Notes: generated from the sequence alone by a model not told the origin. Positions 43,673 through 53,005 are shown, counted from the first letter of the stretch. The stretch: 64,000 nucleotides of DNA from Ferrovibrio sp046297595 (GCF_046297595.1 NZ_JBKBHT010000005.1:1-64000), one strand, 5' to 3'. Translations and numbers: made by a program.

Positions 43673-45487
43673 ATGCAGTATTCCAGACGGGCGCGGGCCG
43701 TTGTCCTCGCGCTGCTTTTCGGCGGGCTTCCCGCTTTTGCGCCCGCCGCGGCAGAGGCCCGGCCGAGCGACCGGTTTTCCGCGCCGCATGTCGGGCCGGT
43801 CGCTCCCGTGGCGGCTTTCCCCGATCTGCTGCGCCAGGCCGAGGCGGGCGAGGCAGAAGCGCAATTCCAGGTCGGACTGGCCTATCAGCTTGGCCTGGGC
43901 GTCGCGCGGGACCTGGCGGCTGCCCGGCAATGGTTCGGGCGGGCCGCGGCGCAGCAGCATCCGCGCGCGCTGAACGGGCTTGGCTTCATGCAATTGGTCG
44001 GTCAGGGCGGTCCGCAGGATCTGCCCGGGGCTGAACAATCCTTACGGCAGGCCGGCGAGCGTGGCGAGGCGACGGCCTGGGCCAATCTGGCCGAACTGAT
44101 CCTGGAATACCGCCCGGCCGAGAAGGTCCAGGCTGTGGCCGTGCTTGAGCGCGCCGTGGCTGCGGGTGCCCTGAATGCGCGCTATCGCCTGGGGCGGATG
44201 CTGTTTGAAGGGGGCGCTGTCGACGCCGATGAAACGCGTGGTCTGGCTCTGCTGAACGAAGCCGCGGCGCAGGGCAGTCCCTATGCCAGGAATTATCTGG
44301 CCGCCCTGGTCCTTGAGGAGGACCGACGTGCCGGGACGGCGGAACACGGACTGGACCTGGCAAGACAGGCGGCCGGAGCTGGATTGGCCGAGGGGGTCAA
44401 CCAGCTTGGCCTCTATCACCTGCGCGGCTTGGCCACGCCACGCGATGCTGTACGGGCGGCGACCCTGTTCCGGCAGGCCGGCGAATTGGGCGACAGCACG
44501 GGCTGGCTCAATCTCGCCATGCTGCATGAGACCGGTCAACTAGGCGCACCGGATGAGGCCGAGGCCCGGCGGCTGGCAATCCGTGCCGCCGACGAAGGCA
44601 ATCTGCGCGCCGCCGACATGGCCGGGCGGATGTTGTTCCGTGGTGAGGGCGGTGTGCCCGATCCCATCGCCGCGGGTCCCTATCTGCAAAGGGCGGCCGA
44701 AGCCGGCTTCGCCGACGCCCAGAATTTTCTGGCCATGACGCTGTTCAATGGCCTGACTGGCCCCGCCGATCAGGCCGCCGCCATGGGCTGGTGGGAAAAA
44801 GCCGTGGCGCAGGACCATCCCGCCGCCACCAATAACTTCGCTACCTATCTGGCCGTCGGCCAGGGCGGCCGGGCCGCCGATCCGGTCCGCGCCCGCGCCC
44901 TCGTTACGCGGCAGGCCGAGGCGGGGTATATGCCGGCGCAGTTCCGTCTGGCGCTCTGGCTGGAGCAGGGCTGGGGCGGCATCGCGAAGGACCTGCCGGC
45001 CGCAATCGGCTGGTTTCGTCGGGCGGCCGAAAACGGCCATGCCGCCGGAGCTTTCAAATATGCCAGCTATCTCGAAGCCGGCGAAGGAGTCGCTGCCGAT
45101 GCCGCCGCCGCACGGCGTTGGTATGAAGTGGCCGCTAATCGGGGCAATGCCGACGCGCAGTTCCAGATGGCCCGCATCCTGTTCAATGGCGATGGGGTGA
45201 GGGCGGATCTGACCGCCGCCGACACCTGGCTCCAACGTGCTGCCCGGCAGGGTTATCCCCATGCCTTGCTGGTGCTGGGGGAGCAATATGCCCGCGGCGA
45301 TGGGCGGGCGGTTGATCCGGCGATGGCCTGGGCCCACCTGCGTATGGCCGAACAGGCCGGCATGGCGGAGGCCACGGGTGGCCGGCGTTTCATCCAAGCC
45401 CGCCTGACCACCGCGGAGCAGGCCCGGGCGGCAGCCCTGTTTCAGCGACTGGCCGGTGGCATCCGGCCGGAAAGAGAGGATGAATGA
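43673..45487 (+). CDS. Secreted Sel1-repeat protein
   Basis: A 604-residue exported protein with a signal peptide (residues 1-28, ending AAAEA). Nearly the whole mature part is Sel1-like repeats of about 36 residues: AQFQVGLAYQLGLGVARDLAAARQWF, AWANLAEL, ARYRLGRMLFEGGAV and many more, roughly a dozen and a half units. Sel1 repeats form solenoids for protein binding, often in periplasmic or stress signalling roles. It is embedded in an operon: a small unknown gene 2 bases before, and nnrU overlapping its stop by 4 bases. The function is not deducible further. Confidence 0.88.
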   Translation: MQYSRRARAVVLALLFGGLPAFAPAAAEARPSDRFSAPHVGPVAPVAAFPDLLRQAEAGEAEAQFQVGLAYQLGLGVARDLAAARQWFGRAAAQQHPRALNGLGFMQLVGQGGPQDLPGAEQSLRQAGERGEATAWANLAELILEYRPAEKVQAVAVLERAVAAGALNARYRLGRMLFEGGAVDADETRGLALLNEAAAQGSPYARNYLAALVLEEDRRAGTAEHGLDLARQAAGAGLAEGVNQLGLYHLRGLATPRDAVRAATLFRQAGELGDSTGWLNLAMLHETGQLGAPDEAEARRLAIRAADEGNLRAADMAGRMLFRGEGGVPDPIAAGPYLQRAAEAGFADAQNFLAMTLFNGLTGPADQAAAMGWWEKAVAQDHPAATNNFATYLAVGQGGRAADPVRARALVTRQAEAGYMPAQFRLALWLEQGWGGIAKDLPAAIGWFRRAAENGHAAGAFKYASYLEAGEGVAADAAAARRWYEVAANRGNADAQFQMARILFNGDGVRADLTAADTWLQRAARQGYPHALLVLGEQYARGDGRAVDPAMAWAHLRMAEQAGMAEATGGRRFIQARLTTAEQARAAALFQRLAGGIRPEREDE

Positions 45488-46173
45488 CCGAGCTTGTTCT
45501 GGCGGCCCTGGCCTGGGTCCTTCTGCATATGGTGGTGGCCGGTCCGCTGCGGCCGGCTCTTGTCGCGCGGCTTGGCCTGCCGGCCTATCGTGGGTTGTTT
45601 TCGGTTCTGAGTGTCATTGCGCTGGTCGCTCTGATCTGGACCTATGGAGCAGCCCCTTACGTTGAACTCTGGCCGACCACTTCGGCCGTATCGGTCGTAC
45701 CCGTCGTGGTGATGCCGGTGGCCCTGCTGTTTCTGGTCGGCAGCCTTCGGCCGTCCAATCCGACCTCTGCCGGACCTGACATGCTGATGCGGGGCAAGGG
45801 GGAGGAACTGCCCATCCGGGGCTTCACCAAGATCACCCGCCATCCCATGCTCTGGGCTTTCGCCCTCTGGGCTGGTTCGCACATGATCGCCAATGGTGAC
45901 CTGGCCACCTTGCTGCTGGCCGGCGCGGTGCTGCTCACCGCGGTGAACGGCATGTTTTCCATCGATCGCAAGAGAGCCGCCGTATTTGGCGATAGATGGC
46001 AAAGGTTTAAAGCCAAAACCTCAGTCTTTCCTTTCGCTGCCGCCTGGTCGGGCCGGGTCAGATTGGGGTTGGGCGACATTGGGTGGATGAATATTCTTGG
46101 TTCAGCAACGCTTTATGCAATCTTTTTATGGGCACATGCCACCCTGTTTGGTGTGCCGGCATACCATCCATGA
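45484..46173 (+). CDS. NnrU-family membrane protein
   Basis: A 229-residue polytopic protein with about six membrane segments. It fits the NnrU family: PAYRGLFSVLSVIALVALIWTYG, the conserved KITRHPMLWAFALW with His, and DRKRAAVFGDRWQRFKAKTSVFPF. NnrU was named from denitrifiers and is related to the isoprenylcysteine-methyltransferase fold, but its activity is unknown. No nitrite or nitric oxide reductase is nearby. The start overlaps the Sel1 gene stop. The last 100 bases become markedly AT-richer than the rest of the gene. Confidence 0.88.
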   Translation: MTELVLAALAWVLLHMVVAGPLRPALVARLGLPAYRGLFSVLSVIALVALIWTYGAAPYVELWPTTSAVSVVPVVVMPVALLFLVGSLRPSNPTSAGPDMLMRGKGEELPIRGFTKITRHPMLWAFALWAGSHMIANGDLATLLLAGAVLLTAVNGMFSIDRKRAAVFGDRWQRFKAKTSVFPFAAAWSGRVRLGLGDIGWMNILGSATLYAIFLWAHATLFGVPAYHP

Positions 46174-46248
46174 CTCTTATTATTTTTTCAATAAAATTAA
46201 TATAAAACAGTATTTTATTTATTGTTATTAATTTGAAAGTTTAGATGA
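46174..46248. promoter_or_regulatory. AT-rich island with nested inverted repeats before the MocR gene
   Basis: 75 bases, mostly A/T. They contain ATAAAA-CAGTA-TTTTAT (46202-46218) and AATAAAAT (46190-46197) facing ATTTTATT (46212-46219). A regulator operator or an AT-binding protein site is plausible. No gene fits here. Confidence 0.5.
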
Positions 46249-47703
46249 ATGGCGCGTCGGGCGGCAGGGCGGTTTGTCGGTTGGTTCCGGCCAGACCGGG
46301 GCAGCGGCAGCGGAACCCTGCAAGACCAGCTTTACGCCGCCATCCGGCAGGCCGTGCTGCGGGGGGAGCTGGCTGCTGGCGAACGGCTGCCGTCCAGCCG
46401 GGCATTGGCCGCCGACCTCGGACTGGGGCGAAACACGGTGCTGGTTGCCATCGAACGCCTGGTGGCGGAAGGTTACCTGAGCAGCCGGCGCGGCGCCGGC
46501 CTGTTCGTCGCGGCCGACTTACCGGCCGAGGGTGTGCGGCCGCCTTCGACCGCAGCCGCGCCGGCCCTGTCCCGACGCTCCGCCGCGGCTCCCGGCCTGC
46601 ACGCAGGGGGCGAGTCCGCTGTCCGGCGGCCTTTCGCCCTTGGCGCCGGCGCGATGGATGTTTTCCCCGTCGAGATATGGCGGCGTCTGGCGGTGCAGAC
46701 CCTGCGCCGCCAGCCCGGCGATGTGCTGGGCTATGGCGATCCGCGAGGGCTGCCCGCCCTGCGCCGGGCGCTGACGACCTATTTGGCCGACAGCCGCGGC
46801 GTAGCCTGTTCGCCGGAAACCATCGTGATCGTTTCCGGTGCCCAGCAGGCGCTGGACCTGATCGCCCGGCTGCTGCTCGACCCGGGCGATGCGGTGGCGG
46901 TCGAGGATCCTGGCTATGTCGGTGCCCGGGACGCCCTGGCCAGTGCCGGTGCGCGGCTGGTGCCGGTGGCGGTGGATGACCAGGGTTTCGATCCGGCCGT
47001 TCTGGCCTCGCTCAGCCCGGTGCCCAAGCTGGCAATGCTGACGCCCTCGCACCAGTTTCCGCTTGGCATGACGCTGCCGGCTTCGCGCCGGCTGGCCCTG
47101 CTGGCCGAGGCGCGGGCACGCAGCATCTGGATCGTGGAAGACGATTACGACTGCGAATACCGCTATGGCGGTCCACCGCTCCAGGCCCTGCAGGGACTCG
47201 ATGGCGGCGAACGGGTGCTTTACGTCGGCACCTTCAGCAAGGTGCTGTTCCCCGGCCTGCGGCTAGGCTACGTGGTGCTGCCGCCGGGACTGGTCGACGG
47301 TTTCCTGCGCCTGAAAACGGCGGCCGATGGTTTCGTGCCCGGCTGGCCCCAGGCGATCCTGGCCGAGTTCATCGCCGAGGGGCATCTGGTGCAGCATATC
47401 CGGCGCATGCGCGTGCTGTATCGCCGGCGCCGGGCGGCTTTGCTGGCTGCTCTCGAACGTCATGCCGGCAACCTTCTGCTGCCGCGCCTGTCGGAAGCCG
47501 GACTGCATGTGGCCGCCGAATTCCGCGACGGTCGCGACGACCGCGCGGCGGCAGAGGCAGCGCGAGCGGCGGGCCTGACCGTTGCGCCGCTGTCGCGCTA
47601 TGCGATCACGCGGCGCCTCAGCGGTCTGCTGCTCGGCTTCGCGGCTTTTCCGGAAGCCGAGCTGGAATCCGCGATTCAGCGCCTTGTCAAAGCCTTGAGA
47701 TAG
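46249..47703 (+). CDS. MocR/PdxR-type regulator (GntR helix-turn-helix fused to aminotransferase domain)
   Basis: A 484-residue chimera. Residues about 25-90 are a GntR winged helix (LYAAIRQAVLRGELAAGERLPSSRALAADLGLGRNTV, in pieces). A type I aminotransferase domain of about 370 residues follows. The PLP-binding Lys is in GTFSKVLFPGLRLGYVV, and the EDPGYVGAR and VEDDYDCEYRYGG blocks are typical. Proteins of this kind sense PLP or amino acids and control genes such as pdxST or gab. The divergent-pointing neighbour, a PNPOx-fold protein, hints at B6 chemistry, but it converges with the regulator gene and overlaps its 3' end. The target is unknown. Confidence 0.93.
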   Translation: MARRAAGRFVGWFRPDRGSGSGTLQDQLYAAIRQAVLRGELAAGERLPSSRALAADLGLGRNTVLVAIERLVAEGYLSSRRGAGLFVAADLPAEGVRPPSTAAAPALSRRSAAAPGLHAGGESAVRRPFALGAGAMDVFPVEIWRRLAVQTLRRQPGDVLGYGDPRGLPALRRALTTYLADSRGVACSPETIVIVSGAQQALDLIARLLLDPGDAVAVEDPGYVGARDALASAGARLVPVAVDDQGFDPAVLASLSPVPKLAMLTPSHQFPLGMTLPASRRLALLAEARARSIWIVEDDYDCEYRYGGPPLQALQGLDGGERVLYVGTFSKVLFPGLRLGYVVLPPGLVDGFLRLKTAADGFVPGWPQAILAEFIAEGHLVQHIRRMRVLYRRRRAALLAALERHAGNLLLPRLSEAGLHVAAEFRDGRDDRAAAEAARAAGLTVAPLSRYAITRRLSGLLLGFAAFPEAELESAIQRLVKALR

Positions 47704-48356
47704 CTGGGCAGGGGTGTGCCCGGGGCGAGCAGCGGGTCGGGCTCCGGCGCGGCGAAACCGGTGTTGAACGGCAGAACGCCGGCCCAGGCCGGGATGGCCA
47801 TGTCTTCGGCATCGTCCTTCGGCGGGCCGCGGCGGATTTTGGCGCTGGCCTCGCTGAGCGCCAGACGCAGAACCATCGTGGCCTTGAATTCCTGCTTGTT
47901 CGGCCCGCGGATTTCGGCCCAGCGACCCGGCGCGAGCTTTTCGGTGAAGGCCTCGAGCGCCGCCATCTTGTGATCGTCGGGCACCGGCTCGAAGCGGCCG
48001 AACGCCACCACCGAGCGATAGTTCATCGAATGATGGAAAGCCGAACGGGCCAGCACCAGGCCATCCAGCAGCGTGACGGCGACGCAGGCCGGCTCACCTT
48101 GGGCCAGCGCCATGGCCATGCGGCTTTTCGTCGATCCGTGGATGTAGAGGTGATCGCCCTCGCGCCAGTAGGCGGTGGGAATCACGACAGGCTGGCCATC
48201 CTGGCTGAAGGCGACATGGCAGACATGCCCGGCATCCAGCACGGCATGCACGGTGTCGCGGTCGTAATGGCCGCGATCGGGCACGCGCTTGACCCGGCTG
48301 CGGGTGCTGGGGGCGGGGGATTTGGCGGAAACCGGCTTCGCGATCGGCTTGGACAT
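47676..48356 (-). CDS. Pyridoxamine 5'-phosphate oxidase-fold protein (PNPOx-like/split-barrel flavoprotein)
   Basis: A 226-residue protein. After a basic Lys/Pro/Ser-rich N-terminal 25 residues comes a split-barrel flavin-binding domain: HYDRDTVHAVLDAGHVCHVAF, PVVIPTAYWREGDHLYIHGST, then SAFHHSMNYRSVVAFGRF. This is the Nim/PNPOx-like class (FMN-, F420- or heme-binding members exist), not PdxH itself. Its 3' end overlaps the MocR gene by 28 bases tail to tail. MocR and this protein together suggest a vitamin B6 link; that is inference from position. Confidence 0.85.
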   Translation of the reverse strand: MSKPIAKPVSAKSPAPSTRSRVKRVPDRGHYDRDTVHAVLDAGHVCHVAFSQDGQPVVIPTAYWREGDHLYIHGSTKSRMAMALAQGEPACVAVTLLDGLVLARSAFHHSMNYRSVVAFGRFEPVPDDHKMAALEAFTEKLAPGRWAEIRGPNKQEFKATMVLRLALSEASAKIRRGPPKDDAEDMAIPAWAGVLPFNTGFAAPEPDPLLAPGTPLPSYLKALTRR

Positions 48357-48527
48357 CAGGGCATCTCCTTGGTGCCGCTGGGATTATCCGTTATCCGGCA
48401 CTGTATTAAGCGCCAGTTATGGGAATTCTTATGGAGCCAGAAATGATCCGGCCTCGGTTTACCTGCCGTGTCCGCCATGCTACAGCCGAACCCCTTCCTT
48501 TTGGTCAGATTACGGAGCGCGGAGACG

Positions 48528-49181
48528 GTGTGGGACATCCTGCTGATGCTGGGCAAAGGCGCGCTGGCGGGATTCATCATTGCCGCTCCGGTCGGTCCGG
48601 TCGGCGTGTTGTGCGTGCAGCGCACCTTGCATCAGGGCAGGCTGGCCGGCCTGTCCGCTGGCCTGGGCGCCGCGCTGGCCGATGCGCTGTATGGCTGCAT
48701 CGCCGCTTTCGGCCTCAGCCTGATCTCGCGTTGGCTGCAGGATCATGAAACCGCATTCCGGCTCGGCGGTGGTGCTTTCCTGATTTTCATGGCCTGGCGC
48801 ATGCTGCGTGCGGCTCTGCATCCCTCGCCTGAGGTCGCCGCGGCGCCGCTGCATGGCCGCGACGGCCCCATCACCGGCCTGGTCTCCACCTTCATCCTGA
48901 CGGCCACAAACCCGATTACCATCGTGGCCTTCCTCGGAATCTTTGCTTTCTTCGGGATCGGCTCACTCGGCCTGTCGCACGCCATGGCGGCGTGGCTGGT
49001 GCTGGGCGTGTTCGCCGGCTCTTCGATCTGGTGGCTGTCGCTGGCGGCTTTGGCTGGGGCGTTTCGCCAGCGGCTTGGCAATGGCGGGCTGCGCTGGATC
49101 AATGGCCTGTCGGGACTGTTGATCCTGGGCTTCGGCCTCTATGGGATCGGCAGCGTTGTGTGGTTGAAAGGATTGCAATGA
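48528..49181 (+). CDS. LysE-family amino acid exporter
   Basis: A 217-residue inner-membrane protein with six hydrophobic segments, typical of LysE/RhtB exporters. Motifs are GFIIAAPVGPVGVLCVQRTLHQGRLAGLSAGLGAALADALYG (the conserved G-x-x-x-P-G-P region, in parts), FILTATNPITIVAFLGIF and INGLSGLLILGFGLYG. The GTG start at 48528 is preferred because GGAG lies close upstream and the family N-terminus begins there; ATG 48468 would add 20 polar residues. The ATGA overlap with the following deacylase gene couples the two. The pair may detoxify an acylated amino acid; that is a guess. Confidence 0.88.
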   Translation: MWDILLMLGKGALAGFIIAAPVGPVGVLCVQRTLHQGRLAGLSAGLGAALADALYGCIAAFGLSLISRWLQDHETAFRLGGGAFLIFMAWRMLRAALHPSPEVAAAPLHGRDGPITGLVSTFILTATNPITIVAFLGIFAFFGIGSLGLSHAMAAWLVLGVFAGSSIWWLSLAALAGAFRQRLGNGGLRWINGLSGLLILGFGLYGIGSVVWLKGLQ

Positions 49182-50134
49182 CGGATCAGCACGCGGCCCT
49201 GCCGCCCATCGAATTGCTGCCGAAAGACATCTCGGCTTATCGCGCGGGCAATCGCGGCGTCGATTACGTCCACACCTTCGATTCCGGCCGCCCGGGTCCG
49301 CATGTGATCGTGAATGCGTTGACCCATGGCAACGAGTTCTGCGGCATGGTTGCCGTGACGCATCTGCTGGATCAGGGTATCCGGCCGCTGCGCGGCAAAC
49401 TCACCCTGGCTTTCGCCAATGTGGATGCCTATCACCGGTTCGATCCGGCAAAGCCGTTTGAGTCGCGTTACGTGGACCGCGATTTCAACCGGGTCTGGGA
49501 TGTCGATACCCTGGAAGGCCCTGACGAGACGGTGGACGTGAAGCGGGCCCGCGCGCTGCGGCATATCTATGCCGAGGCCGATGCCCTGCTGGACATCCAT
49601 TCGACCTCCTATGCCGTGCCGCCGATGCTGATCCACGAACGCATGGCCAAGATCGAGCCCCTGACGCGCCACCTGCACGCGCCGCTGCACCATGTGATGC
49701 TGCAGGGCGTGAAACACCCGGGGCGGCCACTGATCCAGTATGGCGCCTTCGGCGATCCGCAGGCGATGCCGGTTGGACTTGTGGTCGAATGCGGCCAGCA
49801 TTTTGCGCGCACGAGCGGCGACATCGCTATTGGCGTCACTATGCGGTTCCTGGATTTCTACGGGATGATTCCGCCGTCTATTGCAGCGCAATATCCGGCC
49901 GAGGCGGGTGAGCCGAAACGCTACGAAATCATGGAAATCCTGCTCGCAAAAAGCGAGCGGTTCCGTTTCGCGGCGCCTTTCATCGGCTTCGAGGATCTGC
50001 CAGGTGGCACCCTGATCGCCACCGATGGCGAGGAGGAGATTCGTGCGCCGGCCCAGGGCTGCACGCTGATCATGCCGGCACGTCGCATCATCAAGGGCAG
50101 GGATGTGGTGTCGCTGGCCCAACGGCTAGCCTGA
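49178..50134 (+). CDS. Succinylglutamate desuccinylase/aspartoacylase-family zinc hydrolase
   Basis: A 318-residue M14-type deacylase. The zinc ligands are in THGNE (His and Glu), the Asp-Arg-Asp-Phe-Asn-Arg block DRDFNR is the substrate-binding motif of AstE/AspA, and the third ligand is the His in LLDIHST. The catalytic Glu is probably in GLVVECGQH. It hydrolyses an N-acyl bond in an unknown acyl-amino acid. The start at 49178 overlaps the LysE stop. The dipeptide transporter operon begins 197 bases later, so uptake, hydrolysis and export may connect. Confidence 0.88.
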   Translation: MTDQHAALPPIELLPKDISAYRAGNRGVDYVHTFDSGRPGPHVIVNALTHGNEFCGMVAVTHLLDQGIRPLRGKLTLAFANVDAYHRFDPAKPFESRYVDRDFNRVWDVDTLEGPDETVDVKRARALRHIYAEADALLDIHSTSYAVPPMLIHERMAKIEPLTRHLHAPLHHVMLQGVKHPGRPLIQYGAFGDPQAMPVGLVVECGQHFARTSGDIAIGVTMRFLDFYGMIPPSIAAQYPAEAGEPKRYEIMEILLAKSERFRFAAPFIGFEDLPGGTLIATDGEEEIRAPAQGCTLIMPARRIIKGRDVVSLAQRLA

Positions 50135-50160
50135 ACCACTTACCACAAAGGTTTGCAGCC

Positions 50161-50305
50161 ATGCCTTAAGGGCATGCAACAGGCCATTTTTTTCAGCATG
50201 ATGTTTTTCCAGTCAGGTGTAGACGTATGCACGTCTGCGGCCCTATGATCCGGCCAATCTGCCGCCAGCTAGCGGTGGTTTACATGTCGGCCCGATGAAC
50301 GGGCC
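50161..50305. other. Small inverted repeats between the deacylase and dppA genes
   Basis: The 197-base gap holds ATGCC-TTAAG-GGCAT (50161-50175) followed 10 bases on by a T7 run, a weak terminator candidate. It also holds AGACGT-ATGC-ACGTCT (50221-50236) and GGCCCG-ATGAA-CGGGCC (50289-50305), which would form a hairpin in the dppA leader. No gene fits. Confidence 0.45.
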
Positions 50306-50331
50306 ACAGTTGGGAGAAGGATAAGGGGACG

Positions 50332-51951
50332 ATGCAACGAGGCAAGTTCTTCAAGGCAACTCTGATTGCCGCAGTGGCTACCGTGGCGCTGCTTGGCGCG
50401 CAGCCGGGTTCGGCCAAGACGTTCAAATGGGGCAATGACGGCGACGTCAGCTCGATGGATCCGTACGCCCGCAACGAGACCTTCCTGTTGACCTTCATGG
50501 CCAACATCTACGAGCCCGTGGTCCGGCGCGATCGCAACCTGAAGCTTGAGCCGGCGCTGGCGGTCAAGTGGAGCAACCCGAGCCCGACCCTGTGGCGTTT
50601 CGAACTGCGCCAGGGCGTGAAGTTCACCGGCGGCGAGGCCTTCTCGGCCGACGACGTGGTGTTCTCCTACAATCGCGCGATGGGCAAGGGTTCCAACCTG
50701 GGCGGCAACTTCACTTCGGTGAAGGAAGTCCGCAAGGTCAGCGACTTCGTCGTCGAGATCGACACCAAGTATCCGGATCCGCTGCTGGCCGACAAACTGG
50801 CGCTGATCGGCATCATGTCCAAGGCCTGGGCCGAGAAGAACAACGCCCAGTTCGCCGCCGACATGACGAAGAACGAAGAGAACTTCGCCACCCGCAACTC
50901 GAACGGCACCGGCCCCTTCGTGGTCAAGGTGCGCGAGCCGGACGTGCGTACGGTTCTCGAGCCGAACAAGGGCTGGTGGGACAAGCCGGAGCATAACCTG
51001 ACCGAGGTTATCTTCCAGCGCGTCGCCAACGATGCCACCCGCGTCGCGGCCCTGCTGTCGGGTGAGATCGACATGATCTACACTGTGCCGCCGCAGGACG
51101 TTGAGCGCATCCGCAAGACGGCCGGTCGCCGCATCATCGAGGGTCCGGAAACCCGCATCGTGTTCCTTGGCTTCAACCAGCAGGTCGACGAGCTGCCGGA
51201 GTCGAACATCAAGGGCAAGAACCCGTTCAAGGACAAGCGGGTGCGCGAAGCCTTCTATCGCGCCATCGACGTCGAGGCGATCAAGCGCACCGTCATGCGC
51301 GGCCAGTCGCGTCCCAGCGCCCTGATGGTGGGCCAGGGCCTGAACGGCTACGACAAGGACCTCGACGTGCGTCCGAAGTTCGATCCGGAGCTGTCGAAGA
51401 AGCTGCTGGCCGAAGCCGGTTATCCGAACGGCTTCGAGGTTGGCATGGACTGCCCGAACGACCGCTACGTCAACGACGAAGCGATCTGCCAGGCGTCGGT
51501 CGCCATGCTGGCCAAGGTCGGCATCAAGGTGAACCTGCTGGCCCAGACCCGTTCGAAGTACTTTGCGAAGATCCTGCGCACTGCGTCGGATATCGAGAAG
51601 TCGCCGAATACCAGCTTCTACATGCTGGGCTGGTCGCCGGCCGCGACTTACGACGTGCATAACGTCTTCGAGTCGCTGATCCAGAGCCCGAGCGCCCAGA
51701 CCAAGAAGGGCCTGTTCAATGCCGGCGGCTATTCGAACGCCAAGTTCGACGAGCTGTCCAACAAGGTTGAGCAGGAAACCGACGTCGCCAAGCGCAATGC
51801 GATGATCAAGGAAGCCACCAAGATCTATCTGGACGACTATGCCTACATCCCGCTGCATCAGCAGTTCGTGGTGTGGGCGTCGAAGGATAACATCGAACTG
51901 GTGCAGCCGGCGGACAACTACTTCCCGCTGCGCTTCGTCAAGGTCAAGTAA
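50332..51951 (+). CDS. dppA: Peptide/oligopeptide ABC transporter substrate-binding protein (family 5)
   Basis: A 539-residue periplasmic receptor with a signal peptide (residues 1-28, ending GSAKT). SBP family 5 blocks are clear: LEPALAVKWSNPSPTLWRFELRQGVKFTGG, the DDVVFSYNRAM start of domain II, FKDKRVREAFYRAIDVEAI and WSPAATYDVHNVFESL. Codon use is the strongly biased, highly expressed type seen in receptors of this kind. GGGAGAAGG precedes the ATG. It is the first gene of a complete five-gene operon. The ligand could be di- or oligopeptides, or another amino-acid conjugate. Confidence 0.94.
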   Translation: MQRGKFFKATLIAAVATVALLGAQPGSAKTFKWGNDGDVSSMDPYARNETFLLTFMANIYEPVVRRDRNLKLEPALAVKWSNPSPTLWRFELRQGVKFTGGEAFSADDVVFSYNRAMGKGSNLGGNFTSVKEVRKVSDFVVEIDTKYPDPLLADKLALIGIMSKAWAEKNNAQFAADMTKNEENFATRNSNGTGPFVVKVREPDVRTVLEPNKGWWDKPEHNLTEVIFQRVANDATRVAALLSGEIDMIYTVPPQDVERIRKTAGRRIIEGPETRIVFLGFNQQVDELPESNIKGKNPFKDKRVREAFYRAIDVEAIKRTVMRGQSRPSALMVGQGLNGYDKDLDVRPKFDPELSKKLLAEAGYPNGFEVGMDCPNDRYVNDEAICQASVAMLAKVGIKVNLLAQTRSKYFAKILRTASDIEKSPNTSFYMLGWSPAATYDVHNVFESLIQSPSAQTKKGLFNAGGYSNAKFDELSNKVEQETDVAKRNAMIKEATKIYLDDYAYIPLHQQFVVWASKDNIELVQPADNYFPLRFVKVK

Positions 51952-52018
51952 GACTGTCCTCTCATAACGGGCGGCCCGGGCTTTGTGCCTGGGCCGCATC
52001 CGTTAGGGATTGCCCCCA

Positions 52019-53005
52019 ATGATTGCTTTTATTGTTCGCCGCCTCGTACAGGCCGCGCTGGTGATGCTGGCGGTCGCCTTCATCGCCTTTGCGATGTTCA
52101 ATTTCGTTGGTGATCCGGTCATCAACATGGTCGGCCAGGATACCCCGGTCGACGAGATCCTCGAGCTCCGCAAAACCCTGGGCGTGGACGATCCGATGCC
52201 GGTGCGCTTCGGCCGTTTCGTCGTCAATGCGGTGCAGGGCAAGTTCGGGCTGAGCTACCGCACGACCGAGCCCGTCGCCCGCATGATCACCGACCGCCTG
52301 CCCGCGACGCTGGAGCTGAGCTTTGTCGCCATCATCATCGCGCTTGCGGTCGGCATACCGATGGGGGTCTTTTCCGGCCTCTATCCGCAGCACTGGCTCA
52401 GCCGCGGCATGATGACCGTTTCCCTGGTCGGCATCTCGCTGCCGACCTTCCTGATCGGCATCCTGCTGATTCTGATCTTTGCCGTCATGCTTGGCTGGTT
52501 GCCCAGTTTCGGCCGTGGCGATGTGGTCAAGCTCGGCTTCTGGAGCACGGGATTCCTCACCGTCTCGGGCTGGAAGGCCGTCATCCTGCCGGCCATCACG
52601 CTTGGTCTGTTCCAGATGACATTGATCATGCGCCTGGTGCGCTCCGAGATGCTGGAGGTGCTGCGCACCGACTATATCAAGTTCGCCCGCGCCCGCGGCC
52701 TGACCAATCGCGCCGTGCATTTCGGCCATGCCCTGAAGAACACGCTGGTGCCGGTGATCACCATAACCGGCCTGCAACTCGGCTCGATCATCGCTTTTGC
52801 GATCATCACCGAGACGGTGTTCTCGTGGCCCGGTGTCGGCCTGTTGTTCCTGCAATCGGTGCAGGCCGTCGACATTCCCGTGATGTCGGCCTATCTGGTC
52901 ATGATCGGCCTGCTGTTCGTGCTGATCAACCTGGCCGTCGACATCCTGTATTTCGTGGTTGACCCGCGGCTGCGCAGCCAGGGCGCCAAGGCAGGTGCGA
53001 AATGA
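52019..53005 (+). CDS. dppB: Peptide ABC transporter permease (DppB type)
   Basis: A 328-residue inner-membrane permease with six membrane segments. The conserved DppB N-terminus MIAFIVRRLVQAALVMLAVAFIAFAMF (as the first helix) and the EAA loop EVLRTDYIKFARARGLTNRAVHFGHALKNTLVP are present, the latter contacting the ATPases. The ATG at 52019 is chosen because the family starts there; a TTG at 52010 is less likely. The gene lies 67 bases after dppA; no strong terminator separates them. Confidence 0.93.
   Translation: MIAFIVRRLVQAALVMLAVAFIAFAMFNFVGDPVINMVGQDTPVDEILELRKTLGVDDPMPVRFGRFVVNAVQGKFGLSYRTTEPVARMITDRLPATLELSFVAIIIALAVGIPMGVFSGLYPQHWLSRGMMTVSLVGISLPTFLIGILLILIFAVMLGWLPSFGRGDVVKLGFWSTGFLTVSGWKAVILPAITLGLFQMTLIMRLVRSEMLEVLRTDYIKFARARGLTNRAVHFGHALKNTLVPVITITGLQLGSIIAFAIITETVFSWPGVGLLFLQSVQAVDIPVMSAYLVMIGLLFVLINLAVDILYFVVDPRLRSQGAKAGAK

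Noticed and set aside
50269..51999. 576-codon open frame antisense to dppA
   Set aside because: Shadow of a well-defined receptor gene.
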